From assembly GCA_013153495.1 (NCBI GenBank), contig JAADEH010000012.1, positions 372,001-436,000 of the forward strand: a DNA stretch of 64,000 nucleotides. The letters run 5' to 3'. The notes beneath the pieces are model-generated. The model did not search any database. It worked only from the letters and a program-made list of their open reading frames with translations, and was not told the origin of the DNA. Shown one piece after another: positions 54,400 through 64,000 of the stretch. A program made the position numbers and the translations under genes. Within the stretch, counting starts at the first letter, position 1. Each line of letters starts with the position of its first letter. Origin of the DNA: Aquificota bacterium (GTDB lineage Bacteria; Aquificota; Aquificia; Aquificales; Aquificaceae).

Positions 54400-56086
54400 G
54401 AAAATCCTAAATCTTATGAGGAAAGCAGGTTATCTCAACGGAGACATCAGGGAGATACTCTCCCAGAAAAAGGAGGACGAGGACATAATACAGACCCTCT
54501 TGAGGTTGAACAAAATTGATGAAAAAACCCTGATTGAGTTTTTCAAAACCATACTTCCCGGTAAGGTGTGGACCGGCGAAGTGGAAAACTTAGACATACC
54601 TTCCCACATACTCAACTCCATACCCCAAGAGTTTCTCAGAAAGAACAAAGTCGTTCCCATAAAGTATGAAAACGGCAGGCTCCACGTCCTTATGCTAAAC
54701 CCCCTCAACCAGACGCTGATAAACGAACTCAGGTTCTACACCAAAGCGGGCGGTATAGTGCCGTATGTGGCTCCCCTCTCGGTCATAGAAAAGATACTGG
54801 ACAAACAGTTTCCCCAACTGGGAGATGTTCTGAACCAGATACAGCCCGACGAGGAAGTTGAAATAGAGGAAGAGGCAGAAGAAACCTCTATAGAGCAACT
54901 TGTCCAGGGAGCGGAAGAGGCTCCGATAGTCAAGCTGGCAAACGGTCTTATTATAGAAGCGGTCAAGATGGGAGCCTCGGACATACACATAGAACCCTTC
55001 GAGAAGAAGGTCGTGGTGAGATACAGGGTTGACGGTGTTTTGAGAATATACCACCAGCTTCCGGTAAACATAAAGGACAACCTCGTAGCCCGCTACAAAA
55101 TAATGGCTAAGCTCGACATAGCGGAGAAGAGAAAACCACAGGACGGAAGGATAAGGCTGAAGATAGAGAAGAAGAAGATAGACCTCAGGGTATCTACGGT
55201 CCCGACCGTTTACGGTGAAAAGGTCGTTATGAGAATTCAGGAAGCGGAGAAGTATCTCAACGTCCGACTGGAAGACCTCGGGTTTGAACCCGACGACCTT
55301 GAAAAGTTCAGAAGGGCAATATGGAAGCCCTGGGGAATGATACTCGTTACGGGACCAACAGGTTCCGGAAAAACTACCACTCTATACTCCGCTCTAATGG
55401 AAAGAAACCAGCCCGATGTAAACATAATGACTGCGGAAGACCCGGTCGAAGTTGCCATACCGGGAATAAATCAGGTTCAGGTAAACGAACGGATAGGATT
55501 GACTTTCTCAAACGTTCTGAGGGCTTTCCTCAGACAGGACCCGGACATTATACTCGTCGGTGAGATAAGAGACTTAGAAACGGGAGATATAGCTATAAGA
55601 GCTTCTCTGACCGGACACCTCGTTTTCTCCACCTTGCACACAAACGACGCTCCGACGACGATAACCAGGCTTACGGATATGGGAATAGAACCCTTCCTCG
55701 TAGGTTCCTCTCTCATACTCGTAGTTGCTCAGAGGCTAATAAGAAAACTTTGTCCGGACTGTAAACAGCCCCACGACATTCCCAAGGAAGCCCTGGTCAG
55801 GCTCGGCATCATTAAGTCAGAAGATGAAGATGTGGTGGTTTACAAAGCAAGCGAAAAGGGTTGCCCCACCTGCAACGGAACGGGATACAAGGGAAGAACT
55901 GCGGTTCACGAGATTATGGAGATAGACGACGACCTCAGAAAGCTGATAATAAAGGGTGGAACTGCGGACGAAATAAGGGAACTTGCCAAGGAAAAGGGTA
56001 TGAGGACCTTGTATGAGTCTGGCTTGATAAAGGTGAGAAAAGGTATAACTTCCATCGAGGAGATAAACAGAGTTCTTATGCAATGA
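54389..56086 (+). CDS. second secretion/pilus assembly ATPase (GspE/PilB family)
   Basis: GPTGSGKTTTLYSAL, MTAEDPVEVAIPGINQVQVNERIGLTFSNVLRAFLRQDPDIILVGEIRD, zinc motif CPDCKQ...CPTCNGTGYKGR. Confidence 0.95.
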   Translation: MEAEKILNLMRKAGYLNGDIREILSQKKEDEDIIQTLLRLNKIDEKTLIEFFKTILPGKVWTGEVENLDIPSHILNSIPQEFLRKNKVVPIKYENGRLHVLMLNPLNQTLINELRFYTKAGGIVPYVAPLSVIEKILDKQFPQLGDVLNQIQPDEEVEIEEEAEETSIEQLVQGAEEAPIVKLANGLIIEAVKMGASDIHIEPFEKKVVVRYRVDGVLRIYHQLPVNIKDNLVARYKIMAKLDIAEKRKPQDGRIRLKIEKKKIDLRVSTVPTVYGEKVVMRIQEAEKYLNVRLEDLGFEPDDLEKFRRAIWKPWGMILVTGPTGSGKTTTLYSALMERNQPDVNIMTAEDPVEVAIPGINQVQVNERIGLTFSNVLRAFLRQDPDIILVGEIRDLETGDIAIRASLTGHLVFSTLHTNDAPTTITRLTDMGIEPFLVGSSLILVVAQRLIRKLCPDCKQPHDIPKEALVRLGIIKSEDEDVVVYKASEKGCPTCNGTGYKGRTAVHEIMEIDDDLRKLIIKGGTADEIRELAKEKGMRTLYESGLIKVRKGITSIEEINRVLMQ

Positions 56087-56829
56087 GATACCTTCCACTT
56101 CTGCTTTTGACTTTCAGTTTAGCCTTTTCAAAGGAACTTGAAACCTGTTACAAAATTTACTTTTGGTTCTTTCCGGTAGCCAAGAGCTGTGTTTACTACA
56201 CCGTGAAAGAAGACAAACTCAAAATAAAGTCCTGGGCAAAGACCGTAGTTATGGGAAGCCTCGTCAAGCGTGTTAACAGCTGGGGAGAAGCAACCCTTAC
56301 CAACTTGAAGCCTAAGAGCTTTTCCCTTTTTCAGAGGGAAGGTGATTACGTCAGGGACCACTTTTACTACTTTAGAGACAACGGAATATCCTATCGCATA
56401 GTCAGATACAAACGGGGCAAGGAGGAAATCAAAGAAGGCTTTTTTAAGGTAAACTCAACGCTTTTTGACCCCTTCTCAGCGACCTTTTTCGTTTACTTAG
56501 ACACACCTAACTACAAGGGTGGGGTTATAGAGGTGTTTTACGATGGGAAGGTTCAGAGGATAAAATACAAAACCGTCGGTGAGGAAGAGATAGAGGTCCT
56601 CGGCAAGGAGTTTGATACCTGGAAAGTTCTTCTAATTCCTCAGTTTGACGTGAAGGGAGTTCTGAAGCCTAAAGGAAACTGGTATGTGTGGGTTGATAAG
56701 GATACCAACATACCTGTTAAGCTCAAGATAAGGTTTACCATAGGAACCGCTTACGTTTATCTTGATAAGGTGAAAGGGGACAAGAAGCTCTTTCTGGAGG
56801 TAAAGAATGAACAGGCTCGAGTATTTTAA
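56083..56829 (+). CDS. DUF3108-family exported protein
   Basis: Signal peptide MRYLPLLLLTFSLAFSKE; YKIYFWFFPVAKSCVYYTVKEDKLKIKSWAKT...STLFDPFSATFFV. Confidence 0.7.
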   Translation: MRYLPLLLLTFSLAFSKELETCYKIYFWFFPVAKSCVYYTVKEDKLKIKSWAKTVVMGSLVKRVNSWGEATLTNLKPKSFSLFQREGDYVRDHFYYFRDNGISYRIVRYKRGKEEIKEGFFKVNSTLFDPFSATFFVYLDTPNYKGGVIEVFYDGKVQRIKYKTVGEEEIEVLGKEFDTWKVLLIPQFDVKGVLKPKGNWYVWVDKDTNIPVKLKIRFTIGTAYVYLDKVKGDKKLFLEVKNEQARVF

Positions 56830-57127
56830 GAACCTTTTAGATAAAGCTCCCGACAACCCCATGGTTCACTACTCCCTCGCACAGGAGTATTACAAGGTAA
56901 AGGATTACGAGAATGCAATAAGGCATCTGGAAGAGTATCTCAGGCTTCAGGAGGACGAAGGAGCGGCATACAGGGTCTTAGCCAAGTGCTACGAAGAAAT
57001 GGGAGAGTTCACGAAGGCAATAGAAGTCCTCGAGAAGGGTATAGAGCAAGCCCTTAAGTTCAATCACCCCTCTATGGCTGAGGAATACCGCCAGTGGATA
57101 GAGGAACTCAGGAGTATGTCCTTTTAG
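56807..57127 (+). CDS. TPR-repeat protein
   Basis: NPMVHYSLAQEYYKVKDYENAIRHLEEYLRLQEDEGAAYRVLAKCYEEMGEFTKAIEVLEKGI. Confidence 0.88.
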   Translation: MNRLEYFKNLLDKAPDNPMVHYSLAQEYYKVKDYENAIRHLEEYLRLQEDEGAAYRVLAKCYEEMGEFTKAIEVLEKGIEQALKFNHPSMAEEYRQWIEELRSMSF

Positions 57128-57774
57128 CTTTCTTGAAGCTTCGCTACGCTGTCCTCACTGGCAAGGACGAGGAGTATGTCTCCTTCCTTTATCACCGCGT
57201 CAGCGGTCGGGTTAACTACAACTTCATTTCCTCTCTTTATTGCTAAAACGCTCACGCCGAGCTTGTTCCTAAGGTCGAGCTGACGCAAGGTTCGTCCGTC
57301 CAGCTTTCTGGGAGCTTTCAGCTCAAATATGCTGTATCCGGGAGCGAAGGGGAGTTCCTGAAGGACGCCGGAAAGCATCAGACTTTTGGCAAGCTTTATT
57401 GCCATCTCCTTCTCTGGATAAATTATCCTGCTGACTCCCAACCGCTTGAGAACTTCACCGTGCAATGGATTTATCGCCTTCGCTATAACTTCCTTTACAC
57501 CTCTGCTGACGAGCAGAACCGCCACGAGTATGCTGGCTTCCACATTCTGTCCTACGCTGAGTATAACGGTATCCGCATTGAGTATGCCCGACTCTTCGAG
57601 AGCCTTTTCCTCGAGAGCGTCCGTTATGTATGCGTGGGTAACGAAGTCGCTCACCTTCTTGACCCTATCGGGGTCTTTGTCCAAGGCTATAACCTCAGCC
57701 CCGGCTTCCGAAAGGGTTTTAGCGACATAAAAACCGAACCTGCCGAGACCTATAACACCGAAAGTCTTTCTCAC
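57124..57774 (-). CDS. TrkA/KtrA potassium uptake regulatory subunit (RCK)
   Basis: GVIGLGRFGFYVAKTLSEAGAEVIALDKDPDRV; single RCK-N plus RCK-C. Confidence 0.93.
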   Translation of the reverse strand: MRKTFGVIGLGRFGFYVAKTLSEAGAEVIALDKDPDRVKKVSDFVTHAYITDALEEKALEESGILNADTVILSVGQNVEASILVAVLLVSRGVKEVIAKAINPLHGEVLKRLGVSRIIYPEKEMAIKLAKSLMLSGVLQELPFAPGYSIFELKAPRKLDGRTLRQLDLRNKLGVSVLAIKRGNEVVVNPTADAVIKEGDILLVLASEDSVAKLQES

Positions 57775-59108
57775 AGCAACAACCTCGCTTCGGGATGCCT
57801 TATGGGTGTTTCACTCTCCTTCCCTATCAGAGCCATGGCAAAGCTCAAGATACCTACCCTTCCCACTATCATGGTCAGTATTATTAAAAGCTTTCCCGCA
57901 TCAGAAAAGTTTGCACAAAAGCTCAATCTATTTTCGCCCACCGACAGTCCAACGGTGGAGAAGGCAGAAACCACTTCAAATATGGTGCTTAAAAAGTCCT
58001 TTTCCTCAAACCTGTCTATTAGGAGATTGACCGTGGATATGTAAGCCACCGAGAGAACCATCACCACCATAGCCCTGTATATCTGACGCTGACCGATGCT
58101 TCTGTTGAAGACCACGACCTCTTCCCTGCCCTTTATGTATGACACCACCGCTAAGAGTAAAACCACAAAAGTGGTCGTCTTTATTCCACCTCCCGTGCTA
58201 CCCGGAGAGGCACCTACGAACATGAGCAGTGTAAGCAGAAAAAGGGAAGACTCGGAAAGATAACTGAGGTCAACGGTAGAGAAGCCTGCGGTTCTTGAGG
58301 AAACGCTCAGAAAGAAAGTTGTCAGAAGTTTCTCTTTCCAATCCAGGGACCAAAAGGGATAGTGGAAAAACTCCGTAAGAAGCAACCCGACCCAGCCTGT
58401 AAGTATCAAAATCACGGTCGAGTAGAGGACCAGTTTAGTATGGGTGGACACCCTTTTGACCCTACCTCTAAAGAAGAGGTATAGGTCGTTTATGACGAAG
58501 AACCCCAGCCCACCCAGAATAATAAGGGTGGCAAAAATCAGGTTAACCACGGGGTCGGACCTAAAAGGCTCAACACCCTCCGGTAGAAGGGTAAATCCCG
58601 CGTTGTTGAAAGCGGAAATTGAGTGGAACAGAGCCTGAAAGGGAGCATTCTCAAGGGAGTAGGCAACTTCCCAGTATAGCCACAAAAGCAAAAAGCCCAC
58701 ACCTTCCGCAATAAACACAAAGGGAACGACCCTTCTGAGAAACCTGACAAGTCCGTAAAGACCGGGGTAATCTAAGGCTTCGGAAAGTATTAGCCTCTCC
58801 TTAAGTCCTATCCTTCTCCTTAGGGTAATCAGAAAGAAAGTTGCCAAGGTCATGTATCCCAACCCACCGATTTGTATAAGAGCCATAAGAAAGACCTGCC
58901 CTGCAGGTGTAAGTTCCTGAATTTCTATAACGCTGAGACCGGTTACAGTAATAGCGGAAGTTGCGGTAAATAGGGCATCTACCAAACTCAGTTCACTTCG
59001 AGTTAAGGGAAGAAACCTAAAGGACAGGGTTCCGAAGACAATCAGAGCTAAGTAAGAAAGCAGAACCGCTCTCGGAGGACTCAAAACCTTAAGCCTCACC
59101 CTACGCAT
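57771..59108 (-). CDS. TrkH/KtrB potassium transporter subunit
   Basis: SLVDALFTATSAITVTGLSVIE, FHSISAFNNAGFTLLPEG, FLSVSSRTAGFSTVDLSYLSE, VGASPGSTGGGIKTTT, VSAFSTVGLSVGE pore-loop repeats. Confidence 0.94.
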   Translation of the reverse strand: MRRVRLKVLSPPRAVLLSYLALIVFGTLSFRFLPLTRSELSLVDALFTATSAITVTGLSVIEIQELTPAGQVFLMALIQIGGLGYMTLATFFLITLRRRIGLKERLILSEALDYPGLYGLVRFLRRVVPFVFIAEGVGFLLLWLYWEVAYSLENAPFQALFHSISAFNNAGFTLLPEGVEPFRSDPVVNLIFATLIILGGLGFFVINDLYLFFRGRVKRVSTHTKLVLYSTVILILTGWVGLLLTEFFHYPFWSLDWKEKLLTTFFLSVSSRTAGFSTVDLSYLSESSLFLLTLLMFVGASPGSTGGGIKTTTFVVLLLAVVSYIKGREEVVVFNRSIGQRQIYRAMVVMVLSVAYISTVNLLIDRFEEKDFLSTIFEVVSAFSTVGLSVGENRLSFCANFSDAGKLLIILTMIVGRVGILSFAMALIGKESETPIRHPEARLLL

Positions 59109-59136
59109 TATAATCTTCCCTAAAGGGGGAACGGAG

Positions 59137-59850
59137 ATGTATTCGCTGGTATTCGACATAGAAACCGTTCCGGTTGACGAAGAAGAGCTTAGCAGGGAAG
59201 AGATAGAGTATCTATACCGACGCGCACAGGACGAAGAAAAGGAGAAAAGAATAAGGGAGATGATGGGACTCTGGGCTTTGACCGCCCACCTCGTAAGCGT
59301 CGGGCTTCTGGTGCACGAAAAAGGTAGGGCTATGGTCCTTTATATAGGTGAAAGGAACTCGGAGAGAGAGGAAAAAGTCGATGGCTTTGAAGTCAAATTC
59401 AGGTCTTTTTCAATATCGGACGGAATAGAGAATGCTGAGAAGAGAATTCTTCAGGAGTTCTGGAGCGTAGTCGGGAAAAACAGCATAGGACCTATAGTAA
59501 GCTTTAACGGCAGGGGGTTCGACTCGCACTTCCTGATGCTCAGGTCCTTAGCACTGAATGTAAAGGCTACCAGGAACCTTATGGGAAACAGATACGATTA
59601 CAACAACCATATAGACCTCCTCGACCTGCTCTCCTTTCACGGAGCGGGCAGGTTATACTCCTTGGACTTTCTTTGCAGAAGGCTTGGTATAAACACTCCC
59701 AAAGAGTTTATGAAAGCTGAAGAAGTCAAGGAAAGGTTCAAAGAAGGAATGTTCGAAGACATAGCCCTCTACAACCTATACGACGTTATAGCCATAAGCA
59801 AACTCTACGAAAGGGTAAAGGGTAGCCTCGGAGAGGTTTTGGGCATATAA
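59137..59850 (+). CDS. PolB-like 3'-5' exonuclease
   Basis: LVFDIETVPVDEEEL (DxE), IVSFNGRGFDSHFLMLRSL, IDLLDLLSFHGAG, DIALYNLYDVIAISKLYER. Confidence 0.85.
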   Translation: MYSLVFDIETVPVDEEELSREEIEYLYRRAQDEEKEKRIREMMGLWALTAHLVSVGLLVHEKGRAMVLYIGERNSEREEKVDGFEVKFRSFSISDGIENAEKRILQEFWSVVGKNSIGPIVSFNGRGFDSHFLMLRSLALNVKATRNLMGNRYDYNNHIDLLDLLSFHGAGRLYSLDFLCRRLGINTPKEFMKAEEVKERFKEGMFEDIALYNLYDVIAISKLYERVKGSLGEVLGI

Positions 59851-59875
59851 GGTATAATAATTAATCCCCTCTTCA

Positions 59876-59967
59876 GGAAGGGTGGCCGAGCGGACGAAGG
59901 CGCGGCGCTGGAAACGCCGTGTGCCCCAATCGGGGCACCGAGGGTTCGAATCCCTCCCCTTCCGCCA
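59876..59967 (+). tRNA. tRNA-Ser (GGA)
   Basis: GGAAGGGTGGCCGAGCGGACGAAGGCGCGGCGCTGGAAACGCCGTGTGCCCCAATCGGGGCACCGAGGGTTCGAATCCCTCCCCTTCCGCCA; CCA encoded. Confidence 0.95.
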
Positions 59968-60009
59968 AATACTTGAACCATCTATAATTAGAAGTAGGAG
60001 GGTTGAGTC

Positions 60010-60204
60010 ATGGAAAAGAACATGGCAACCTGGGACAGAGCCATACGGGTTGTCCTCGCCATAATTTTCCTTTACTTAGCTATCACGAACGGCGGTGCGT
60101 GGTGGATACTCGGAATACTCGGTATAGTGTTCATAGTTACTTCCATAGTTGGCTTCTGTCCACTATACAAGGTGGTCGGTTTTAAAACAGCGCAAGAGTC
60201 TTGA
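60010..60204 (+). CDS. DUF2892-family membrane protein
   Basis: MEKNMATWDRAIRVVLAIIFLYLAITNGGAWWILGILGIVFIVTSIVGFCPLYKVVGFKT. Confidence 0.88.
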   Translation: MEKNMATWDRAIRVVLAIIFLYLAITNGGAWWILGILGIVFIVTSIVGFCPLYKVVGFKTAQES

Positions 60205-60599
60205 AGATTTTGTCGATTGATTTCGGTCTCAAGAGGGTAGGTTTGGCGGTCGGAGATACAGACCTAAAGATAGCTGTCCCTAAAGGGACAATTCCCAACG
60301 ATGAAAGGCTGATAGATAAGCTAAAAAAAATAGTTGAGGAAAATAAGGTAAAAAAGATAGTCCTCGGCTTACCCCTGACTCCTTCAGGGAAAGAAGGACA
60401 GAGAGCTAAGCTGGTTAGAGAGTTCGCTCAGAATCTCAAAAGCTCCCTTCCCGAAATTGAGATTGTCCTGTGGGACGAGAGATATACAACGATGGAAGCC
60501 CAAAACCGGCTAAAAGAGCTTCCTTACAAAAAGAGAAAGGAAATGATTGATGCAGTTTCCGCTCAGGTTATATTGGAAGAGTTTCTAATGTCCTCATGA
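60201..60599 (+). CDS. ruvX: Holliday junction resolvase-like YqgF/RuvX
   Basis: ILSIDFGLKRVGLAVGDTDLKIAVP...VLGLPLTPSGKEGQRAKLVREFAQNL...WDERYTTMEAQNRL. Confidence 0.95.
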   Translation: MKILSIDFGLKRVGLAVGDTDLKIAVPKGTIPNDERLIDKLKKIVEENKVKKIVLGLPLTPSGKEGQRAKLVREFAQNLKSSLPEIEIVLWDERYTTMEAQNRLKELPYKKRKEMIDAVSAQVILEEFLMSS

Positions 60600-61570
60600 A
60601 AAAACTGATTCCTCTAATAATACTTCTCGTTGCTTCCCTATTGTATCTTGCATACGCCTTTATGCCCGTATATGTAGAGACAAAGACAGTTGACATACCC
60701 TACGGAACTTCTGCCTTAAAGGTCATAGAAACCCTTCACAAGGAAGGCATAATAAGGAGTAAGCTTTCCCTGATAATAATCCATGCCCTTAGAAAGGATA
60801 AGCTGGAAGCGGGGGAGTATGAGTTCAGCGGACACGTATCGCCCTTCGATGTTTACAGAAAGCTATCAAGAGGTATCCACAAACTTCACAGAGTAGTTAT
60901 AACAGAGGGTAGCGACATATACGACATAGCGGACATTTTAGAAAAGAAAGGGGTGTGCAAGAAAGAGGATTTCCTTAAGTTTGCTACCTCAGAGCAGGTT
61001 CCCAGAGGATACGGACTTTCCACACCTACGATGGAAGGTTTCCTCTTTCCGGACACATATCTTTTTTCCAAAAACACCCATCCCCTGAAAGTCATAGACA
61101 CCATGTATAGAAACTTCCTCAAAAAAACGGTTGACCTCAGACCCCAGGTAGCTAAAAAGGGACTTTCCATAGAAGAGTGGGTCACGATAGCATCCATGAT
61201 AGAGAAAGAAACCGCATGGGAGGACGAGAAGCCCTTGGTGTCCGCAGTCATATACAACCGCCTCAAAAGGAAAATGAAGCTTCAGATAGACCCTACGGTG
61301 ATATACGCCCTCAAGAGAAAGGGAATGTGGGAAGGGAAGTTAACCCGTGAACACCTAAAGATAGACGACCCCTACAACACCTACCTATACTTTGGACTAC
61401 CACCAACTCCAATATGCAACCCTGGGCTGTCTTCTTTAAAAGCAGCGCTTCAACCAGCCGATGTGAGCTACCTATACTTCGTAGCGGACCCGAAAACCAG
61501 AAGGCACATATTCAGCTCCACCTACTCCCAACACAGGCAGAACATCGCCAAAGTTCGCAGGAGAAAGTAA
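60596..61570 (+). CDS. mltG: endolytic transglycosylase MltG
   Basis: VTIASMIEKETAWEDEKPLVSAVIYNRLKRKMKLQIDPTVIYAL...NTYLYFGLPPTPICNPGLSSLKAALQPADVSYLYFVA. Confidence 0.96.
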   Translation: MKKLIPLIILLVASLLYLAYAFMPVYVETKTVDIPYGTSALKVIETLHKEGIIRSKLSLIIIHALRKDKLEAGEYEFSGHVSPFDVYRKLSRGIHKLHRVVITEGSDIYDIADILEKKGVCKKEDFLKFATSEQVPRGYGLSTPTMEGFLFPDTYLFSKNTHPLKVIDTMYRNFLKKTVDLRPQVAKKGLSIEEWVTIASMIEKETAWEDEKPLVSAVIYNRLKRKMKLQIDPTVIYALKRKGMWEGKLTREHLKIDDPYNTYLYFGLPPTPICNPGLSSLKAALQPADVSYLYFVADPKTRRHIFSSTYSQHRQNIAKVRRRK

Positions 61571-61613
61571 ATTAATAATTAGAAGCACAAAAAACTAAGG
61601 AGGAGGTGGAGAG

Positions 61614-62045
61614 ATGGCACTCTTTCAGGAGTGGGTTCAAAAAGGTCATGAGTTTCTTCACGACGTTATGAAAGAACTCAACATCGACGACGAGCACAGG
61701 GCTTACAGGATAACCAAGGCTGTTCTGCACGCCTTGAGAGACCGATTAGACCCCAGAGAAGGCAAAGACCTTGCTGCTCAGCTACCTATGGTGTTCAAGG
61801 CGGTGTGGTGTGAAGGCTGGGACCCCACAAAAGGACCCGACAAGACCATAAAGAAAAAGGAGGACTTCCTGAGAAGGGTTATGGAAGACCCAGGTCTCGT
61901 CAAAGGAAGCGACATCAAAGACATGGACGAAGCGGAAAAAGCGGTAAGAGCGGTCTTTAAGGTTCTGAAGAGCCACGTTACCTGGGGAGAGATAGAGGAC
62001 GTAATAAGACAGCTTCCCGAAGGTATCCGTGAGCTGTGGAGTTAA
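61614..62045 (+). CDS. DUF2267-family protein
   Basis: EHRAYRITKAVLHALRDRLDPREGKDLAAQLPMVFKAVWCEGWDPTKGP...VTWGEIEDVIRQLPEGIRELW. Confidence 0.9.
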   Translation: MALFQEWVQKGHEFLHDVMKELNIDDEHRAYRITKAVLHALRDRLDPREGKDLAAQLPMVFKAVWCEGWDPTKGPDKTIKKKEDFLRRVMEDPGLVKGSDIKDMDEAEKAVRAVFKVLKSHVTWGEIEDVIRQLPEGIRELWS

Positions 62046-62054
62046 AATTATCGT

Positions 62055-62996
62055 GTGCTGAAACTCTACTCAATAACGGGAAGTCAGGTAAGGGAGTTTT
62101 CGAAGGAAGACTTTGAAAAGGTTCGCAAAAAGGGGATAGTCTGGATAGACGCCTTAGACCCGGACAAACAGGAGATAGAGTGGCTTGAAAAACAGATAGG
62201 CTTCGAGATGCCCTCAAAGGAGGTTCTTGGGGATATAGAGATAAGCTCCAAATACACCGAGATGGGAGACTCCATAAACATCACCATGTCCTTCGTTATA
62301 CAGCAAAAGGAAGAAATCATAGTAGAACCCGTATTCTTCTTCATAAGGGAAAGATACTTCGTTACCCTCAGATACAGGGAAATCCCCGCCCTGCTGATAT
62401 TCATAAACCGACTCAAGACCAGCAGAACATACATACAGTTTGCGGAGTCCCTCTTCGGAGAAATCCTCGAAATAGAGGTGGACAGAATAGGGGACAAATT
62501 GGAAATCCTGGGAATGAGGATTAGGAACATCTGGAAAAAGATATTCGTCGAGCAGTCCGAAGAACTCATAAAAGACATAGCCTACTACGACGAACTCAAC
62601 ATAACCCTCAGAGAGTCAATCAACGAGAAGATAAGAATACTCTCGAGATTTCTGAAAAGTCCCCTAATAAACGCCCAGACTAAAAGGGAACTCAAAATAG
62701 TCTTGGACGACCTTAGCACCCTTCTGGACTACACCTCCTTCTACATGGAAAAGATAGAGAGTATCCAGAACTCCCTTCTGGGACTAATAACTATCAGGCA
62801 GAACGAAGCGGTCAAGGTCTTCACCGTCCTCGCCACCATATTCCTGCCCGCCACCCTGATAGCGAGCATATTCGGGATGAACTTCGAAAACATGCCCGAA
62901 CTCAGCTGGAAATACGGATACCCATACTCCTTAGCCCTAATGGTTCTCGTAACCCTCGCTCTCCTTCTGTGGGTCAGGAGGAAAGGTTGGCTCTGA
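62055..62996 (+). CDS. corA: CorA-family magnesium/cobalt transporter
   Basis: C-terminal FLPATLIASIFGMNFENMPELSWKYGYPYSLALMVLVTLALLLWVRRKGWL (GMN signature). Confidence 0.95.
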   Translation: MLKLYSITGSQVREFSKEDFEKVRKKGIVWIDALDPDKQEIEWLEKQIGFEMPSKEVLGDIEISSKYTEMGDSINITMSFVIQQKEEIIVEPVFFFIRERYFVTLRYREIPALLIFINRLKTSRTYIQFAESLFGEILEIEVDRIGDKLEILGMRIRNIWKKIFVEQSEELIKDIAYYDELNITLRESINEKIRILSRFLKSPLINAQTKRELKIVLDDLSTLLDYTSFYMEKIESIQNSLLGLITIRQNEAVKVFTVLATIFLPATLIASIFGMNFENMPELSWKYGYPYSLALMVLVTLALLLWVRRKGWL

Positions 62997-63454
62997 GAAA
63001 AAAACCCAGAATAGAGGACGCAATAATAGGTGTTTTTGTTGTCTTCGCTCTCCTCTACCCCCTGCTGGTAATCTACATAATACAAAAGGAGGAAAAACCT
63101 TACACCTCGGACGAACTCAACGCAATGAGGGACGCATACCTCTTCATAACGGGACTGGAAGACTGCTCTCCACAGACCGCCTCGAGGATAGCAAATTACA
63201 TGGAGGAAGCCCTCCTTCACAGACTCGGAGGAATATCGGGACTCGTCAAAATGTGCAGGGAAAACAGAGAGAGAATAAAGGGAACCGTAGCGGTAGAGGA
63301 GAAAGTGGAAAGGTCGAGGAACCTTATAATCTTAAAAGCTAAAATAACCCTGAGAGAAAAGGGAATTCCGAGGGAAAAGCTCAAAGTCGAAGTTTTCGGA
63401 TACAAAGACGGGAACTTCAGGATAACGGACTTAAGCTATGCTCAAGGGAGTTGA
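62969..63454 (+). CDS. hypothetical membrane-anchored protein
   Basis: N-terminal TM IEDAIIGVFVVFALLYPLLVIYII; overlaps corA end. Confidence 0.6.
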   Translation: MGQEERLALRKKPRIEDAIIGVFVVFALLYPLLVIYIIQKEEKPYTSDELNAMRDAYLFITGLEDCSPQTASRIANYMEEALLHRLGGISGLVKMCRENRERIKGTVAVEEKVERSRNLIILKAKITLREKGIPREKLKVEVFGYKDGNFRITDLSYAQGS

Positions 63455-64000
63455 CATAGGTGGAAGCTTTATAAAGGTTCTGTGGGAAGACCAGAGGAAA
63501 GAAAAACACTTCATAAGGGACATAAAATCCGACAGGGAAAAGCTCCTCAAGAAGATTAAAGAGGTAGTTTTGGAAGGACGCCCTTCGGGCGTGGGGATTG
63601 CGGTTGCAGGCTTTACATCGAGCGGTGGAAAGGTTTTCAAATCCCCGAACATACCCGTCCTCGACGGGATTGACTTAGCCCAGCTCTTCTCCTCGGAGGG
63701 AATTCCCGTAGCCATAGGGAACGATGTATCCCTCGGAGCCTTCGGGGAGTGGTTCTTCGACCACAGACAGAGCGAAGTTCTCGTCCTCGTCGCAATAGGG
63801 ACAGGTCTCGGGGGAGGTCTCGTGGTGGAAGGCAGACCCTTCTTCGGAGTGTGCGGGAGCGCTATGGAAATAGGACACCACATCATCTCAAAGGACGGAT
63901 ACCCCTGCAACTGCGGTAGGAGAGGATGCTGGGAAGCCTACTGCTCCTCCTACGGACTCGAAAGAATTTACAGGGATTTGGGAGGAGGAGAACTAAGAGA
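63438..64000 (+). CDS. ROK-family kinase (3' truncated by window edge; absent from ORF track)
   Basis: MLKGVDIGGSFIKVLWEDQR...IAVAGFTSSGGKVFKSPNIPVLDGIDL...IGNDVSLGAFGEW...VAIGTGLGGGLVVEG...GHHIISKDGYPCNCGRRGCWEAYCS. Confidence 0.92.
   Translation, partial: MLKGVDIGGSFIKVLWEDQRKEKHFIRDIKSDREKLLKKIKEVVLEGRPSGVGIAVAGFTSSGGKVFKSPNIPVLDGIDLAQLFSSEGIPVAIGNDVSLGAFGEWFFDHRQSEVLVLVAIGTGLGGGLVVEGRPFFGVCGSAMEIGHHIISKDGYPCNCGRRGCWEAYCSSYGLERIYRDLGGGELR

Noticed and set aside
63575-63596. Hairpin ACGCCC-TTC-GGGCGT as a terminator
   Set aside because: It lies inside the ROK kinase coding sequence (EGRPSGVGI) and lacks a T tract.

Overview
The window reads as an ordinary, gene-dense chromosomal segment of a thermophilic Gram-negative bacterium. 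I infer an Aquificales/Aquificota relative because the lumazine synthase, TtuA-like, HldD-like and SelU-like proteins resemble that group; this was not computed. About 75 genes are supportable: LPS and envelope genes (lpxB, waaA, lpxI, hldD, murD, bamD, a LapA-LapB-like fusion), transcription/translation genes (nusA, nusB, rimP, rpoN, rplT, pheS, smpB, rne/rng, six tRNAs), a bipartite type II secretion / MSHA-like pilus cluster (about 9.3-18.6 kb) with a second GspL/M-like pair (22.3-23.8 kb) and a second GspE/PilB ATPase (54.4-56.1 kb), a copper/redox operon (23.9-26.2 kb), a Doc-type toxin-antitoxin pair between tRNA genes and murD, and a Ktr-like K+ system. No rRNA, CRISPR array, IS element or prophage was seen. 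Observations most worth a second look: (1) a putative C-rich small RNA with a near-consensus promoter and hairpin next to tmk, sharing a G4-prone tract with another intergenic region; (2) an apparent LapA-LapB fusion; (3) an ArsC/LMW-PTP-like protein lacking the nucleophilic Cys; (4) a pilin-like protein with a (Gly/Ser)n linker and a Cys-rich C-terminal domain in an MSHA-like cluster whose ATPase carries a MshEN-like N-terminus; (5) palindromic operator-like sites upstream of the ODP/copper and DsrE/ABM genes; (6) a 56-aa antitoxin candidate missed by the ORF track; (7) 3' overlap of virtually every convergent gene pair. All family assignments are from motif recognition by eye, with no database search.
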